From contig NZ_JADWYS010000001.1 in NCBI RefSeq assembly GCF_015831345.1, forward strand, positions 2,384,618-2,448,617: 64,000 nucleotides of DNA. The letters run 5' to 3'. Of this stretch, positions 48,674 through 57,879 are shown piece after piece. The notes under the pieces are model-generated. The model had not been told where the DNA came from. It ran no database searches and saw nothing but the letters and a program-made list of their open reading frames with translations. The DNA comes from Caenimonas aquaedulcis (GTDB taxonomy: Bacteria; Pseudomonadota; Gammaproteobacteria; Burkholderiales; Burkholderiaceae_C). A program made the translations under genes and the position numbers. The first letter of the stretch is position 1. Every line of letters begins with the position of its first letter.

Positions 48674-49266
48674 CTGAGCAACTGCGCGAGAAAGCCGGGG
48701 TGGATGCGCAGCCCGGCGAGGCCCGCGATCCCCATGAGCGTCCCGAAGGCGGCCGGCAGCATGGCCAGGCCGAACAACCACCACTGCTGCGTGAGCGACG
48801 CCACCGCGAGCATCGCGATCGCGATGGCGATGGCGGCGTCCGTCAGGTCGAACTGGTCGTCGCGGTAGTTCAGCGCGTCGTAGGTTTCCTGGTCTGCCAG
48901 CGCCTGCTTGCGCAACTCCTCCTTCTTTTGCGACTGGTCGGCCGCGAGCTTCTCGTACTGCGCGATCGCGGCGTCGTAGGGCGCGCGTGCCGCGCCGGCC
49001 TTCTCGGCGGCCTGCAGGCGCAGCTGCACGAGGGCGGCCTTCGCCACTTCCTCGCGCAGGTTGCGCGCCTGGTAGAACGACCAGTGATCGATCTTGTCCG
49101 CCTGCGCCTGCTGCATGGCCTGCACGATGTTGTCGTCCTTCACCTTGCAGATACCCATGAGCGTGCTCAGGAGCGCGACCGAAATCGCGACGCTGGCGTT
49201 CAGCCGGGAGACCCGCTCGGGGGCCTGGGTTGCAGGCTCCACGCTGTCGAGGGGATTGATGTCCAT
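48670..49266 (-). CDS. DUF4337-like membrane protein
   Basis: 198 residues from the ATG at 49266. One hydrophobic segment follows the N-terminal tail (about 22-40, 'ASVAISVALLSTLMGICKV'). A helical, probably coiled-coil middle (about 45-130, 'DKIDHWSFYQARNLREEVAK') leads to two hydrophobic segments near the C-terminus. The 'DHWSFYQARNLRE' wording is the DUF4337 hallmark. No function is known for the family. It is convergent with mrdA. Confidence 0.75.
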   Translation of the reverse strand: MDINPLDSVEPATQAPERVSRLNASVAISVALLSTLMGICKVKDDNIVQAMQQAQADKIDHWSFYQARNLREEVAKAALVQLRLQAAEKAGAARAPYDAAIAQYEKLAADQSQKKEELRKQALADQETYDALNYRDDQFDLTDAAIAIAIAMLAVASLTQQWWLFGLAMLPAAFGTLMGIAGLAGLRIHPGFLAQLLS

Positions 49267-49354
49267 GCCCGCATTGTGCAAGCCGCAACCTGAAGGGAGC
49301 CCTACTTGCCCTTGACGCCGCGGCGCATCGGGGTGAAGCAGGGCCCAGCCGCCA

Positions 49355-50581
49355 TCAGTTGCCGCCGATCACGTCGCCGAACAGCACCCACTGCTTGCCG
49401 TTGAACTTCGACAGCTGCGCCTGGTCGACCGGCGCGAAGTCCGTCGGGCTGGTGTTCAGCGTGATGCCGGGCAGGAGCAGCGATTGCTTGAAGTTCTTCA
49501 GGTTGGCCGCCTGCTTCATCACGTTCTCGCGCGTGAGGTCGTTGCCGCACTGCTTGAGCACCTGCACCATCGCCTGCGCGGCGATGTAGCCGTAGATGTT
49601 GCTCGCGTCCTCGACGTTGCCTTCGCGGTAGTAGCGCGCCATGAACGCGCGCCATTCGAGCATCGCCGGGTCGTCCTTCCACTGCGGGTCCGTCGCGTCC
49701 TTGTAGTACTGCACCGTGACGATGTCGATGGACTTGTCCAGGCCGGCGGGCGTCAGCACGGAGCCGACCGATGCGCCGACGTTGTTCAGCAGGTGCAGCG
49801 GCTTCCAGCCGGAGTCGTACACCTTGCGTATCGCCTGCGCCGCAAATTTCGGCGTGGTGATGTTGATGAACGTATCCGCACCCGATGCCTTCAGCGTGAG
49901 GATCTGCGAATCCACCGTCGGGTCGGTCACCTCGTAGGTGGCTTCGGCGACGATCATCTTCGCGTTCGCGCCCGACAGCACCTGCTTCACGCCGGCCAGC
50001 ACGTCCTTGCCGTAGTCGTCGTTCTGGTAGAGGATCGCGACCTTCGCGTTGGGCTTGTTCTTCAGGAGGTAGCGGCCATAGATCGCGCCTTCGGTCTGGT
50101 AGCTCAGGTTGAAGCCCATGGTCCAGGGGTAGTTCTTCGGGTCGTTCCACTTCGTCGCGCCGGTCGCCAGGAACAGGTGCGGCACTTTCTTGGCGTTGAC
50201 GTACTTGTGGATCGCCGAGTTGCTCGGCGTGCCCAGCGTCTGGAAGAGCGCCAGCACTTCGTCCTGCTCCACCAGCTTGCGCACCTGCTCGACGGCCTTG
50301 GGCGGGCTGTAGCCGTCGTCCACCGACAGCAGGTTGATCATGCGGCCGTTGACGCCGCCCTCCTCGTTGACCTTCCTGAAGTAGGCCTGCTGCACCTTGC
50401 CGATGGTGCCGTAGGCCGACGCGGGGCCGCTGTAGGGCATGGTCTGCCCGAGCTTGATCTCCTTCGCGGAGGCGCCGGGCCCGTACTTGGCCTGGGCCAG
50501 CGCGCCGGAGGCGAACAGCGATCCGCCAACGGCGATCGCGGCCGCCAGCCAGAGCGATTTGGGAAATTGGACGCTTCTCAT
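49355..50581 (-). CDS. Branched-chain amino-acid-type ABC transporter, substrate-binding protein
   Basis: 408 residues from the ATG at 50581, behind AAGGAAG. The signal peptide is about 1-29 ('ASGALA'). The two-lobed periplasmic-binding fold shows 'IKLGQTMPYSGPASAYGTIG', 'NLLSVDDGYSPPKAVEQVRK' and 'VAILYQNDDYGKDVLAGVKQ', typical of LivJ/LivK-like (type 1) receptors. In this family related receptors also bind aromatic acids, amides and urea, so the ligand is open. It is the last gene of the liv-type operon. The 73 bp behind it show nothing notable. Confidence 0.92.
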   Translation of the reverse strand: MRSVQFPKSLWLAAAIAVGGSLFASGALAQAKYGPGASAKEIKLGQTMPYSGPASAYGTIGKVQQAYFRKVNEEGGVNGRMINLLSVDDGYSPPKAVEQVRKLVEQDEVLALFQTLGTPSNSAIHKYVNAKKVPHLFLATGATKWNDPKNYPWTMGFNLSYQTEGAIYGRYLLKNKPNAKVAILYQNDDYGKDVLAGVKQVLSGANAKMIVAEATYEVTDPTVDSQILTLKASGADTFINITTPKFAAQAIRKVYDSGWKPLHLLNNVGASVGSVLTPAGLDKSIDIVTVQYYKDATDPQWKDDPAMLEWRAFMARYYREGNVEDASNIYGYIAAQAMVQVLKQCGNDLTRENVMKQAANLKNFKQSLLLPGITLNTSPTDFAPVDQAQLSKFNGKQWVLFGDVIGGN

Positions 50582-50636
50582 CTTGCTTCCTTTCGAGTCT
50601 CCACCACACTTGCACATCGCGCCCCGCAGGCGCCGC

Positions 50637-51650
50637 TCACTTGCTCCGCGACAACCGGTGGCGCAGCATCTTCACCATGCCTGCAACGCCGGAAGGCATC
50701 ACGTACATGAACAGGATCAGGAACACGCCGTAGATCGCCCAGGGCGCGGCCTTGGAGATCTGGTCGGCGATGTTGGGAACGAACTGGATGAAGAGGGCGC
50801 CGTAGATCGCGCCGCTGATCGAGGCGAGCCCGCCGATCACCACGCCGATCAGCAGCGTGAGCGACAGGAAGATCGTGAACGAATCCGGGGCGACGAACTG
50901 CACCGCGATCGCGCCGAGCGCGCCCGCGACGCCGGTATAGAACGCGGAGACGCCGAAGGTGAGCGACTTGTAGATCGCGGTGTTCACGCCCATGGCCTGC
51001 GCGGCGATGGGCTGGTCGCGGATCGCGACCAGCGCGCGCCCGACGCGCCCGCGCAGGAGATTCCAGGCGACCCAGAAGAGCAGCAGCGCCCAGGCGAGCG
51101 TGAAGAAGTAAAGCCACTGGTCCTGCGAGAGCGGGATGCCCTCGGGCGCATCGGGCTTGACGATCACCACGCCCATCGCGCCGCCGGTCCAGTGCTCCAG
51201 CGACTTGTGCTTGAGGATCTGCGGCATCGCGACGCCGAGCGCGAAGGTCGCGAGCGCCAGGTAGAGGCCCTCCAGGCGCAGCGCCGGTAAGCCGAAGAGG
51301 AAGCCCGCGACGAGGCACACCACGCCCGAGACGGGGATCGTCGCCCAATAGGGAAACCCGGCCTTGTCCATGAGGATCGCGGCGGTATATGCGCCGATCG
51401 CGTAGAACGCCCCGTGGCCGAGCGAGATCTGTCCATTGAAGCCCGTGAGCATGTTGAGCCCCAGGAGCGCGATGGCATAGGCGAGGGCGAGCGTGAGCTG
51501 GAAGACGCGGTAGTTGCCCAGCACGAAGGGCAGCACGCAGGCGACCACGACCAGCATGCCGAGCAGCAGCAGTTGCCGTGTGCCCATGGCGCGTAATTTC
51601 GCGGGAACGGCGGCGGGTGGCGTGACGGAAGAGACGGGCGGCTGGTCCAT
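50637..51650 (-). CDS. livM: Branched-chain amino-acid-type ABC transporter permease LivM
   Basis: 337 residues from the ATG at 51650, four bases after livH. Eight to ten membrane segments are present. The LivM signature 'GLNMLTGFNGQISLGHGAFY' and the cytoplasmic coupling region 'RVGRALVAIRDQPIAAQAMG' are clear. It pairs with LivH to form the channel for the substrate delivered by the binding protein. Confidence 0.93.
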   Translation of the reverse strand: MDQPPVSSVTPPAAVPAKLRAMGTRQLLLLGMLVVVACVLPFVLGNYRVFQLTLALAYAIALLGLNMLTGFNGQISLGHGAFYAIGAYTAAILMDKAGFPYWATIPVSGVVCLVAGFLFGLPALRLEGLYLALATFALGVAMPQILKHKSLEHWTGGAMGVVIVKPDAPEGIPLSQDQWLYFFTLAWALLLFWVAWNLLRGRVGRALVAIRDQPIAAQAMGVNTAIYKSLTFGVSAFYTGVAGALGAIAVQFVAPDSFTIFLSLTLLIGVVIGGLASISGAIYGALFIQFVPNIADQISKAAPWAIYGVFLILFMYVMPSGVAGMVKMLRHRLSRSK

Positions 51651-51654
51651 CGCG

Positions 51655-52524
51655 TCAGACCCTCGCCACATGGACTTTGCCGAACAGGCCGGCGGGACGC
51701 ACGACGAGCACGCCGACGATGATGACGAGCGCCACGGTGAGCTTGAGCTCCGTGCCCAGGTACACCCCGACGACGTTCTCCAGCACGCCGACCACGAAGC
51801 CGCCGAGCACCGCGCCGCCGGGACTGTCGATGCCGCCGAGCAGCGCGCCCGCAAAGGCGTAGAGCAGGATGCCGCCCATCATGTTGGGCTCCAGGAACAC
51901 GATGGGCGCGACCATGATGCCGGCGACCGCGCCGATGGCCGATGCGAGGCCCCAGCCCAGCGCGAGCATCCATCCGACGCGCACGCCGACGAGCCGGCTC
52001 GACACGGGGTTCTGGGCCGCGGCGCGCATCGCGAGGCCCAGGGGCGTGAAGCGAAAGAACAGGAACACGAGCAGCAGCACCGTGAGCGTCACGCCCGCCG
52101 AGCCGAGCTCGTGCGAGGTCACGTAGGTGTTGCCGAAGAGCGGCTGCGTGGGGAACGGGCTCGGGAAAGGCTTGATCGTGTAGCTGTAGATCCAGCCCGC
52201 GACACTGTTGAAGATCACGAGCAGGCCGATGAAGACGATCACGAGCGAGAGGATGGGGCCGTTTTCCACAGGGCGTATCACCACGCGCTCCAGGATCACG
52301 CCCCCGACGAAGGCCGCGGCCACCGTGATGAAGAACGCGCCCCAGTACGGCACGCCTGCCTGCATCAGCGTCCAGGCGAGGTAGGTCGCGAACATCGCGA
52401 TCTCGCCTTGCGCGAAGTTCACGAGGTGCGTGGCCTGGTAGATCATCACGAGGGCCAGCGCCACGCTCGCGTAGATGCCGCCGGTCGCGAGGCCGGAGAG
52501 CACTTGGTGGATCAGCAGGTCCAT
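51655..52524 (-). CDS. livH: Branched-chain amino-acid-type ABC transporter permease LivH
   Basis: 289 residues with eight hydrophobic segments. 'LVMIYQATHLVNFAQGEIAM' near the N-terminus and 'PLGLAMRAAAQNPVSSRLVG' with 'GGIDSPGGAVLGGFVVGVLE' are LivH hallmarks. It is the other half of the transmembrane channel. The gene is 14 bp downstream of livF. Confidence 0.93.
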   Translation of the reverse strand: MDLLIHQVLSGLATGGIYASVALALVMIYQATHLVNFAQGEIAMFATYLAWTLMQAGVPYWGAFFITVAAAFVGGVILERVVIRPVENGPILSLVIVFIGLLVIFNSVAGWIYSYTIKPFPSPFPTQPLFGNTYVTSHELGSAGVTLTVLLLVFLFFRFTPLGLAMRAAAQNPVSSRLVGVRVGWMLALGWGLASAIGAVAGIMVAPIVFLEPNMMGGILLYAFAGALLGGIDSPGGAVLGGFVVGVLENVVGVYLGTELKLTVALVIIVGVLVVRPAGLFGKVHVARV

Positions 52525-52538
52525 GCGCGGCGGTCTTT

Positions 52539-53255
52539 CTAGTAACCCAGGTAGGAGCGGCGCACCGACTCGTCGTTGCGGATCGATTCCGCCGATCCGG
52601 AGATCACCACGCGGCCGGTCTCCAGCAGGTAGGCATGGTCCGCCAGGCGCAGCGCGAGCGCGGCGTTCTGCTCCACCAGCAGCATGCTGATGCCCGAGGC
52701 CTGGTTGATCTCGCGGAAGATCTCGAAGAGCTCCTGCACGATGCGCGGCGCGAGGCCGAAGGACGGCTCGTCGAGCAGCAGCAGGCGGGGCTGGAGCATC
52801 AGCGCGCGCGACACCGCCAGCATCTGCTGCTCACCGCCCGACAGCGTGCCCGCCTGCTGCCGGCGGCGCTCGCGCAGGCGCGGGAAATAATTGAACATGC
52901 GCTCGTAGTCGGCCTGCACCCCGGCCTTGTCCTTGCGCGTGTACGCGCCGATGCGCAGGTTCTCCTCGACGGTGAAGTTCAGGAAGGTGCCCCGCCCGTC
53001 AGGCACGTGCGCGACGCCCATGCGCACGATGCTTTCGGTGGGCTTGCCGTCGATGCGATCGCCGCCGAGGATGATGTCACCTTGCGTCCGCACCATGCCG
53101 CACATGGCGCGCAGCGTCGTCGTCTTGCCCGCACCGTTGGCGCCGAGAATCGTGGTGATGCCCCCCTGGCGCACTTCGAAGTCGATGCCGTGCAACACAT
53201 GGGTGCTGCCGTAATAGGCATGCAGCCCGCGCACCTGCAGCAGCGGCGAGCTCAT
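52539..53255 (-). CDS. livF: Branched-chain amino-acid-type ABC transporter ATPase LivF
   Basis: 238 residues from the ATG at 53255, overlapping the livG stop (ATGA). Walker A GANGAGKTT, the LivF-type 'VPDGRGTFLNFTVEENLRIG', signature LSGGEQQMLAVSRALM, Walker B LLLLDEPSFGLAP and 'VEQNAALALRLAD' are all present. It works as a heterodimer with LivG. Confidence 0.94.
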   Translation of the reverse strand: MSSPLLQVRGLHAYYGSTHVLHGIDFEVRQGGITTILGANGAGKTTTLRAMCGMVRTQGDIILGGDRIDGKPTESIVRMGVAHVPDGRGTFLNFTVEENLRIGAYTRKDKAGVQADYERMFNYFPRLRERRRQQAGTLSGGEQQMLAVSRALMLQPRLLLLDEPSFGLAPRIVQELFEIFREINQASGISMLLVEQNAALALRLADHAYLLETGRVVISGSAESIRNDESVRRSYLGY

Positions 53256-54034
53256 GCTTCCACCCCGAGGTACGCGCGCACGACATCGGGGTTCTCGCGA
53301 ACCTCCGCCGGCGTGCCGTCGGCGATCTTGCGTCCGAAGTCCAGGGCGATGACCTGGTCGCTCACGCGCATCACGAGGTTCATGTGGTGCTCGACGAGCA
53401 GCATCGTCAGCTGCAGTTCCGACTGGATGCGTCGCAGCAGCAGGCGCAGGCCGTCGACCTCTTCGTGGTTCAGGCCGCCCGCAGGTTCGTCGAGCAGGAG
53501 CAGCTTGGGCTGGCTCATCAACGCACGCGCGAGCTCCACCCTCTTCTGCGTCCCGAACGGCAGGTCCGCGACCGGCGTCGCCGCGACGGCCTGCAAATCG
53601 AGAAGGTCGATGACCTGCGACGCCCTCGCGCCGAGCTGCCGCTCTTCCCGCTGCACATGCGGCAGGCGCAGCGCATTCGACAGGAATCCGCTCGCGCTGC
53701 GCGCATGGCCGCCCAGCATCACGTTGTCGCGGACGCTCATCGTGCGGAACAGCGCGAGGTTCTGGAAAGTGCGGCCGATGCCCAGCGCCGCGATGCCGTG
53801 CGGCGGCGTGTCGGTGAGCGGCTTTCCTTCGAAGAGGATCTCGCCTTCGCTGAAGCCGTACAGGCGCGACAGGCAATTGAACAGCGTGGTCTTGCCCGCG
53901 CCGTTCGGCCCGATCAATCCGGCGATGGTTCCGCGCATGACCTTGAACGACACGCCGTCGAGCGCCGTGATGCCGCCGAAGCGCACGGTGACGCCGGTGA
54001 CTTCGAGCAGGGCCTGGGCGCGCGGTTCTTGCAT
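53252..54034 (-). CDS. livG: Branched-chain amino-acid-type ABC transporter ATPase LivG
   Basis: 260 residues. Walker A GPNGAGKTT, 'GIGRTFQNLALFRTMSVRDN', Walker B LLLLDEPAGGLN and the C-terminal 'VEHHMNLVMRVSDQVIAL' with 'GRKIADGTPAEVRENPDVV' are LivG-specific. The usual LSGG signature is reduced to 'DLPFGTQKRVELARALM' (FGTQ), the normal LivG variation. First gene of the operon, which runs livG-livF-livH-livM-binding protein. The 98 bp upstream contain a possible -10 (CATAAA) but no clear operator. Confidence 0.94.
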   Translation of the reverse strand: MQEPRAQALLEVTGVTVRFGGITALDGVSFKVMRGTIAGLIGPNGAGKTTLFNCLSRLYGFSEGEILFEGKPLTDTPPHGIAALGIGRTFQNLALFRTMSVRDNVMLGGHARSASGFLSNALRLPHVQREERQLGARASQVIDLLDLQAVAATPVADLPFGTQKRVELARALMSQPKLLLLDEPAGGLNHEEVDGLRLLLRRIQSELQLTMLLVEHHMNLVMRVSDQVIALDFGRKIADGTPAEVRENPDVVRAYLGVEA

Positions 54035-54132
54035 GGATGGTGTGGGACGTTTCGCTGGCCTTTATGCTCCCGCCCCCGTGGCCGACCAACAGTGGAAACC
54101 CGCGCGCACGGCGGCGGGCCGTCGCGCAGGCG

Positions 54133-55125
54133 TCAGGCCGCGTGTTGCAGCAGCCACGCGCCGACGCGGTCCGGCATCGTCCTCACATGCCCGGGCATGC
54201 GTCCGTCGGGAAAGCCCACGTGGCCGCCCGTGGCCGGCTGCCACAGCGTCACATGCGAGCCGGCTTCACCGGCCTCCGGCAGGCTGGCGGCCGGCACGAA
54301 AGGATCGTTGCGTGCATTGAGCGCGAGTGCGGGAATGCGGATCCGATGCAGGTGCGGCTTGGCCGATGCCCGCGCGTAGTAGTCGTCCGCGTTGCGAAAC
54401 CCGTGCAGCGGCGCGGTGAAGATGTCGTCGAATTCGTACAGGTTGCGCGCGGCCATCAACCGCTTGCCGTCGAAGAGGCCGGGATGCTGCGCGAGCTTGT
54501 CCATCGCCTTGGGTTTCATCGTGCGCAGGAACATGGTGGTGTACACGAGCCGGTTGAAACCGCGGCCGATGGCCACCGACCCCGCCGCCAGGTCCAGCGG
54601 CGAGCAGACCGACGCCACGGCGCTCGCGAATCGCGATGCGTCGCTGCCTGCCTCGCCGGCCCAGCGCATCAAGGCATTGCCGCCGAGGGACACGCCTGCC
54701 GCGACGATCGGGCCTTCGTGCCGCTCGCGCAGCCGCGAGAGGATCCACCCGATCTCTTCGTAGTCCCCCGAATGGTAGGCGCGGGGCCCGGCATTGAGCT
54801 CGCCGCCGCATCCGCGGAAATGCGGAATGACGAAGGCGGCCCCGCGTTCGGCGGCGAAGTCGGCGAAGGCCTCGGCGTAGTGGCTGCGCGACGAGCCCTC
54901 GAGCCCATGGAACATGACGAGCAGCGGCGCCCGGGGCCCGACCGGCTTGCCTGCAAGGAAGTCGACATCGATGAAGTCGCCGTCGGGGGTGCGCCAGCGC
55001 TCGCGCCGGTACTGCGGCACGGCGCCGAAGACGCGACGCGCGAAGAGCGCGGCCCAGATCGTCTGCAGGTTGCCGCCGGGCAGCCACCACGGCGCGCGGT
55101 AATCGAACCCCGGCCCGTCGCTCAA
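54133..55125 (-). CDS. Alpha/beta hydrolase, YheT family
   Basis: 330 residues from a TTG at 55125 that overlaps the stop of the upstream gene (TTGA). The YheT features are the opening 'PWWLPGGNLQTIWAALFAR', 'GLEGSSRSHYAEAFADFA' (oxyanion region), nucleophile Ser in 'AAGVSLGGNALMRW' and the late His in 'TGGHVGFPDG'. Family members are esterases with unknown natural substrates. It is coupled to the NTF2-like gene before it. Confidence 0.88.
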   Translation of the reverse strand: MSDGPGFDYRAPWWLPGGNLQTIWAALFARRVFGAVPQYRRERWRTPDGDFIDVDFLAGKPVGPRAPLLVMFHGLEGSSRSHYAEAFADFAAERGAAFVIPHFRGCGGELNAGPRAYHSGDYEEIGWILSRLRERHEGPIVAAGVSLGGNALMRWAGEAGSDASRFASAVASVCSPLDLAAGSVAIGRGFNRLVYTTMFLRTMKPKAMDKLAQHPGLFDGKRLMAARNLYEFDDIFTAPLHGFRNADDYYARASAKPHLHRIRIPALALNARNDPFVPAASLPEAGEAGSHVTLWQPATGGHVGFPDGRMPGHVRTMPDRVGAWLLQHAA

Positions 55126-55571
55126 TGCAGCACCTGGGGTGAGCCGGAGACCTCCTGGATTTCGCTGGGAGTGCCGGGGCTCGCATGATGCGCGACCATG
55201 CGCCAGCCCTGGGTGGTCTTGTGGTAGACGTTGGTGGCGATCACCCAGGCGTTCAGCGGGCCTTCCGGGCCCAGGACTTCCACGCGTTCGAGCACGTTGT
55301 GCACCGCCGCCGCCGCCGCGTGCACCTTGCGCGCCTGCTCGGGCCATGCGCGGATGCTGCCGTTGCCGAACATCGCCTCGAACGTGGCGCGGATCGCCAT
55401 CGCGCCGACGACGCGGGGGCCGCCGGGGTGGATGCACACGATGTCGTCGTCGTCCGCCCAGCAGGCCATGAGCTTGTCGATATCGCCGTTCTGCAGGGCG
55501 TCGTAGAAAGCGGCTTCGACATCGTCGGCGTTGCCTTCGAGGCTGGCGGCCTGGAGTTTGGACTTGCGCAT
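55122..55571 (-). CDS. NTF2/SnoaL-like protein (DUF4440 type)
   Basis: 149 residues. 'DDVEAAFYDALQNGDIDKLM', 'CWADDDDIVCIHPGG', 'IRATFEAMF' and 'NVYHKTTQGWRMVAHHASPG' are the standard pattern of the SnoaL_3/DUF4440 group. The conserved 'IHPGG' and terminal HHAS are present. Function is not established for this branch. Translational coupling to the YheT-type hydrolase suggests a joint role, but nothing shows what it is. Confidence 0.85.
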   Translation of the reverse strand: MRKSKLQAASLEGNADDVEAAFYDALQNGDIDKLMACWADDDDIVCIHPGGPRVVGAMAIRATFEAMFGNGSIRAWPEQARKVHAAAAAVHNVLERVEVLGPEGPLNAWVIATNVYHKTTQGWRMVAHHASPGTPSEIQEVSGSPQVLH

Positions 55572-55595
55572 GGGTGCGGGGATTTTGCCGTGGAT

Positions 55596-56339
55596 TCAGC
55601 GTGCGAGCCACTCGCGCACGACGGCGTCGACGTCGCCCTGCGCGGCGCGCCACACAACCGCGGGCTCGGCCACGTGGATGCCCGGCGTCGCGTGACGCAG
55701 CGCCGACGCGACGAACTCCGCGACCTTGACCGAGCGCACCGGCTGCTCGCTGCTGGGGATCATGTAGCGGAAGATCGACAGCATCCAGCGGGCCGTCGAC
55801 GGCAGGAAGCCCCTCTCTTTCGCCGCGCCCGGCCTTTGTGCGGACCGCACGAAGAGGAGGCGTTCGAAACCCAGCGTGCTGACCGCGTGCTCATCCAGTC
55901 CCGCCAGTCCGCGTTTGAGTGCTTCGGGCAGCCGGCCCTGCGCGTGCGGCAGCACGACCGCGAGCGTCGTCACACCGCTGCGCCGCATCCACAGCGCGAG
56001 TTCGACCAGCTGCCCGGGTTGGGGCGTCCACAACGCGCGCTCGCGGTCATGGAAGAGCCTCGGCGGTTCGAACAGGATCACCCCCGTGTCTGCCGGCAGC
56101 AACGGCCATTGCCGCGGCGAGTCGGATTCGACCCGGTGCAGCGCGACACCGCGAAGGCCCGCCTGGATGGGCTCGCGGGCGAGCACGTACGTCGCTCCGA
56201 AGCGCTGATGGCCCACCAGCCGGCGCATGACCTCGTTGCCGAGCGTGCCGGTGGCACCGGCGACCAGCAAGGTCGGCTGACGGATGGGTTTGCCGGGCCG
56301 AAGTGCGCCCGCGAGGACTTGAACCGGCCCGGAATGCAT
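55596..56339 (-). CDS. NAD(P)-binding (Rossmann) protein, NmrA/HTATIP2-like
   Basis: 247 residues from the ATG at 56339. The dinucleotide motif 'LLVAGATGTLGNEVMRRLVG' lies at about 22-41, followed by 'YVLAREPIQA' and 'FEPPRLFHDRERAL'. The C-terminal part has a motif typical of atypical SDRs, 'VKVAEFVASALRHATPGIHV'. No YxxxK pair is evident. It is divergent from lemA across 47 bp, with a TAGCAT hexamer seven bases before its start (another possible leaderless start). Substrate unknown. Confidence 0.78.
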   Translation of the reverse strand: MHSGPVQVLAGALRPGKPIRQPTLLVAGATGTLGNEVMRRLVGHQRFGATYVLAREPIQAGLRGVALHRVESDSPRQWPLLPADTGVILFEPPRLFHDRERALWTPQPGQLVELALWMRRSGVTTLAVVLPHAQGRLPEALKRGLAGLDEHAVSTLGFERLLFVRSAQRPGAAKERGFLPSTARWMLSIFRYMIPSSEQPVRSVKVAEFVASALRHATPGIHVAEPAVVWRAAQGDVDAVVREWLAR

Positions 56340-56386
56340 CCCATCTATGCTACCGTTGCCAACCCCTCCCACAAGGAACTTCCCGA

Positions 56387-56977
56387 ATGAAACGCTGGCT
56401 CCTCATCCTCCTGGCGGCCCTGTCGCTCTCCGGCTGCGGCTACAACGACTTCCAGCGCCTCGACGAGGCGAGCAAATCGGCGTGGAGCGAGGTGCTCAAC
56501 CAGTACCAGCGTCGCGCCGACCTGGTGCCCAACCTCGTCGCCACGGTCAAGGGCGAGGCGAACTTCGAGCAGGACACGCTGACCAAGGTGATCGAGGCGC
56601 GGGCCAAGGCTACCGCGGTGCAGGTCACCCCCGAGACGCTCAACAACCCCGAGGCGTTCAAGAAATTCCAGCAGGCGCAAGGCGAGCTGTCGAGCGCGCT
56701 CAGCCGCCTGCTCGTCGTCAGCGAGCGCTACCCGGACCTGAAGGCGAACCAGAGCTTCCGCGACCTGCGCGTACAGCTCGAAGGCACGGAGAACCGCATC
56801 ACCGTGGCGCGCAACCGCTACATCCAGTCGGTGCAGGAGTACAACGTGCTCGCGCGCAGCTTTCCCAATAACCTGACGGCGATGGTGTTCCATTACGAGC
56901 CGAAGCCCACCTTCACGGTGCAGAACGAGGCCCAGATTTCGACGCCTCCCCAAGTGGACTTCGGCACGAAGAAGTGA
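56387..56977 (+). CDS. lemA: LemA family lipoprotein-like protein
   Basis: 196 residues from the ATG at 56387, behind AAGGAA. The N-terminus 'LLAALSLSGC' has a lipobox (Cys about residue 17). The rest is the long helical LemA domain: 'EVLNQYQRRADLVPNLVATV', 'RLLVVSERYPDLKANQSFRD' and 'ENRITVARNRYIQSVQEYN'. LemA proteins are commonly encoded with TPM-domain proteins, as here: the next gene starts within its stop codon. Role unclear; linked in other bacteria to envelope proteolysis and histidine kinases. Confidence 0.93.
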   Translation: MKRWLLILLAALSLSGCGYNDFQRLDEASKSAWSEVLNQYQRRADLVPNLVATVKGEANFEQDTLTKVIEARAKATAVQVTPETLNNPEAFKKFQQAQGELSSALSRLLVVSERYPDLKANQSFRDLRVQLEGTENRITVARNRYIQSVQEYNVLARSFPNNLTAMVFHYEPKPTFTVQNEAQISTPPQVDFGTKK

Positions 56978-57879
56978 GGCGGCTCCTCGCGTTCGCCTTC
57001 GTCGCCCTGTGGGCGGCCTGCGGCTTCGCGCAGGACCTCAAGCCCATCCCCGCGCTTACGGCGCACGTCGTCGACCAGACGGGCACGCTCGACGCGATCC
57101 AGCAAAAAGGGCTGGAGGACAAGCTCATGGCCCTGGAGCAATCCAAGGGCACGCAGCTTGCGATGCTGATCGTCCCGACCACGCAACCGGAAGACATCGC
57201 GAGCTACGCGAACCGCGTGGCCAACAGCTGGAAGATCGGCCGCAAAGGCGTGGGCGATGGGGTGCTCCTCGTCGTCGCGAAGGATGACCGCAAGGTGCGC
57301 ATCGAGGTCGCGAAGACGCTCGAAGGCGCCATCCCCGACCTCGCGGCGCGGCAGGTGATCGAGGATGCGATCACCCCGAACTTCCGCAAGGGCGATTACG
57401 CAGCGGGCCTGCAGGCGGCTGCCGACCAGTTGATTGCGCGCATCAACGGCGAAGCACTGCCGGCGCCCAAGGCACGATCGACGAAGCCCACCCCGCAAGC
57501 CGGACTCGGCGGTTTCGACTGGATGGACCTCGCGATCTTCCTGTTCATCGGCGTTCCGGTGGTGGGCGGCATCCTGCGCGGCATGCTCGGCCGCAAGCTG
57601 GGCTCCTTCGCGACAGGCGCGGGCGTCGGCGTCATCGCCATGTTCATCACTTCCAGCATCGTCGTCGCCGCGATCGCGGCGTTCATCGCCTTGCTGTTCA
57701 CGATGATCTCCGGCGGCCTGGGCGGCATGTCCCCCGGCAGGCGCGGCGGCAACGGCGGCGTGCCGTGGATCGGTGGCGGCGGGGGCGGAGGCGGTTGGGG
57801 CGGAGGCGGTGGAAGCAGCTGGGGCGGCTCCGGGGGCGGCGGCGATTTCGGGGGCGGCGGCGCCTCGGGGGACTGGTGA
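56974..57879 (+). CDS. TPM-domain (YgcG/TLP18.3) membrane protein with Gly-rich tail
   Basis: 301 residues from a GTG at 56974 overlapping the lemA stop. The signal peptide is about 1-19. The TPM domain (about 30-160) is seen in 'VVDQTGTLDAIQQKGLEDKL', 'GTQLAMLIVPTTQPEDIASY' and 'VGDGVLLVVAKDDRKVRIEV'. Two hydrophobic segments follow (about 183-205 and 212-250), and then a tail of about 55 residues made almost only of Gly, Trp and Ser. TPM proteins act in the periplasm, some as phosphatases or assembly factors. It is second in a three-gene operon. Confidence 0.9.
   Translation: MRRLLAFAFVALWAACGFAQDLKPIPALTAHVVDQTGTLDAIQQKGLEDKLMALEQSKGTQLAMLIVPTTQPEDIASYANRVANSWKIGRKGVGDGVLLVVAKDDRKVRIEVAKTLEGAIPDLAARQVIEDAITPNFRKGDYAAGLQAAADQLIARINGEALPAPKARSTKPTPQAGLGGFDWMDLAIFLFIGVPVVGGILRGMLGRKLGSFATGAGVGVIAMFITSSIVVAAIAAFIALLFTMISGGLGGMSPGRRGGNGGVPWIGGGGGGGGWGGGGGSSWGGSGGGGDFGGGGASGDW

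Noticed and set aside
57770..57876. Repetitive GGCGGCGGC-type sequence
   Set aside because: It is the coding sequence of the Gly-rich tail of the TPM protein, not a CRISPR or satellite repeat.
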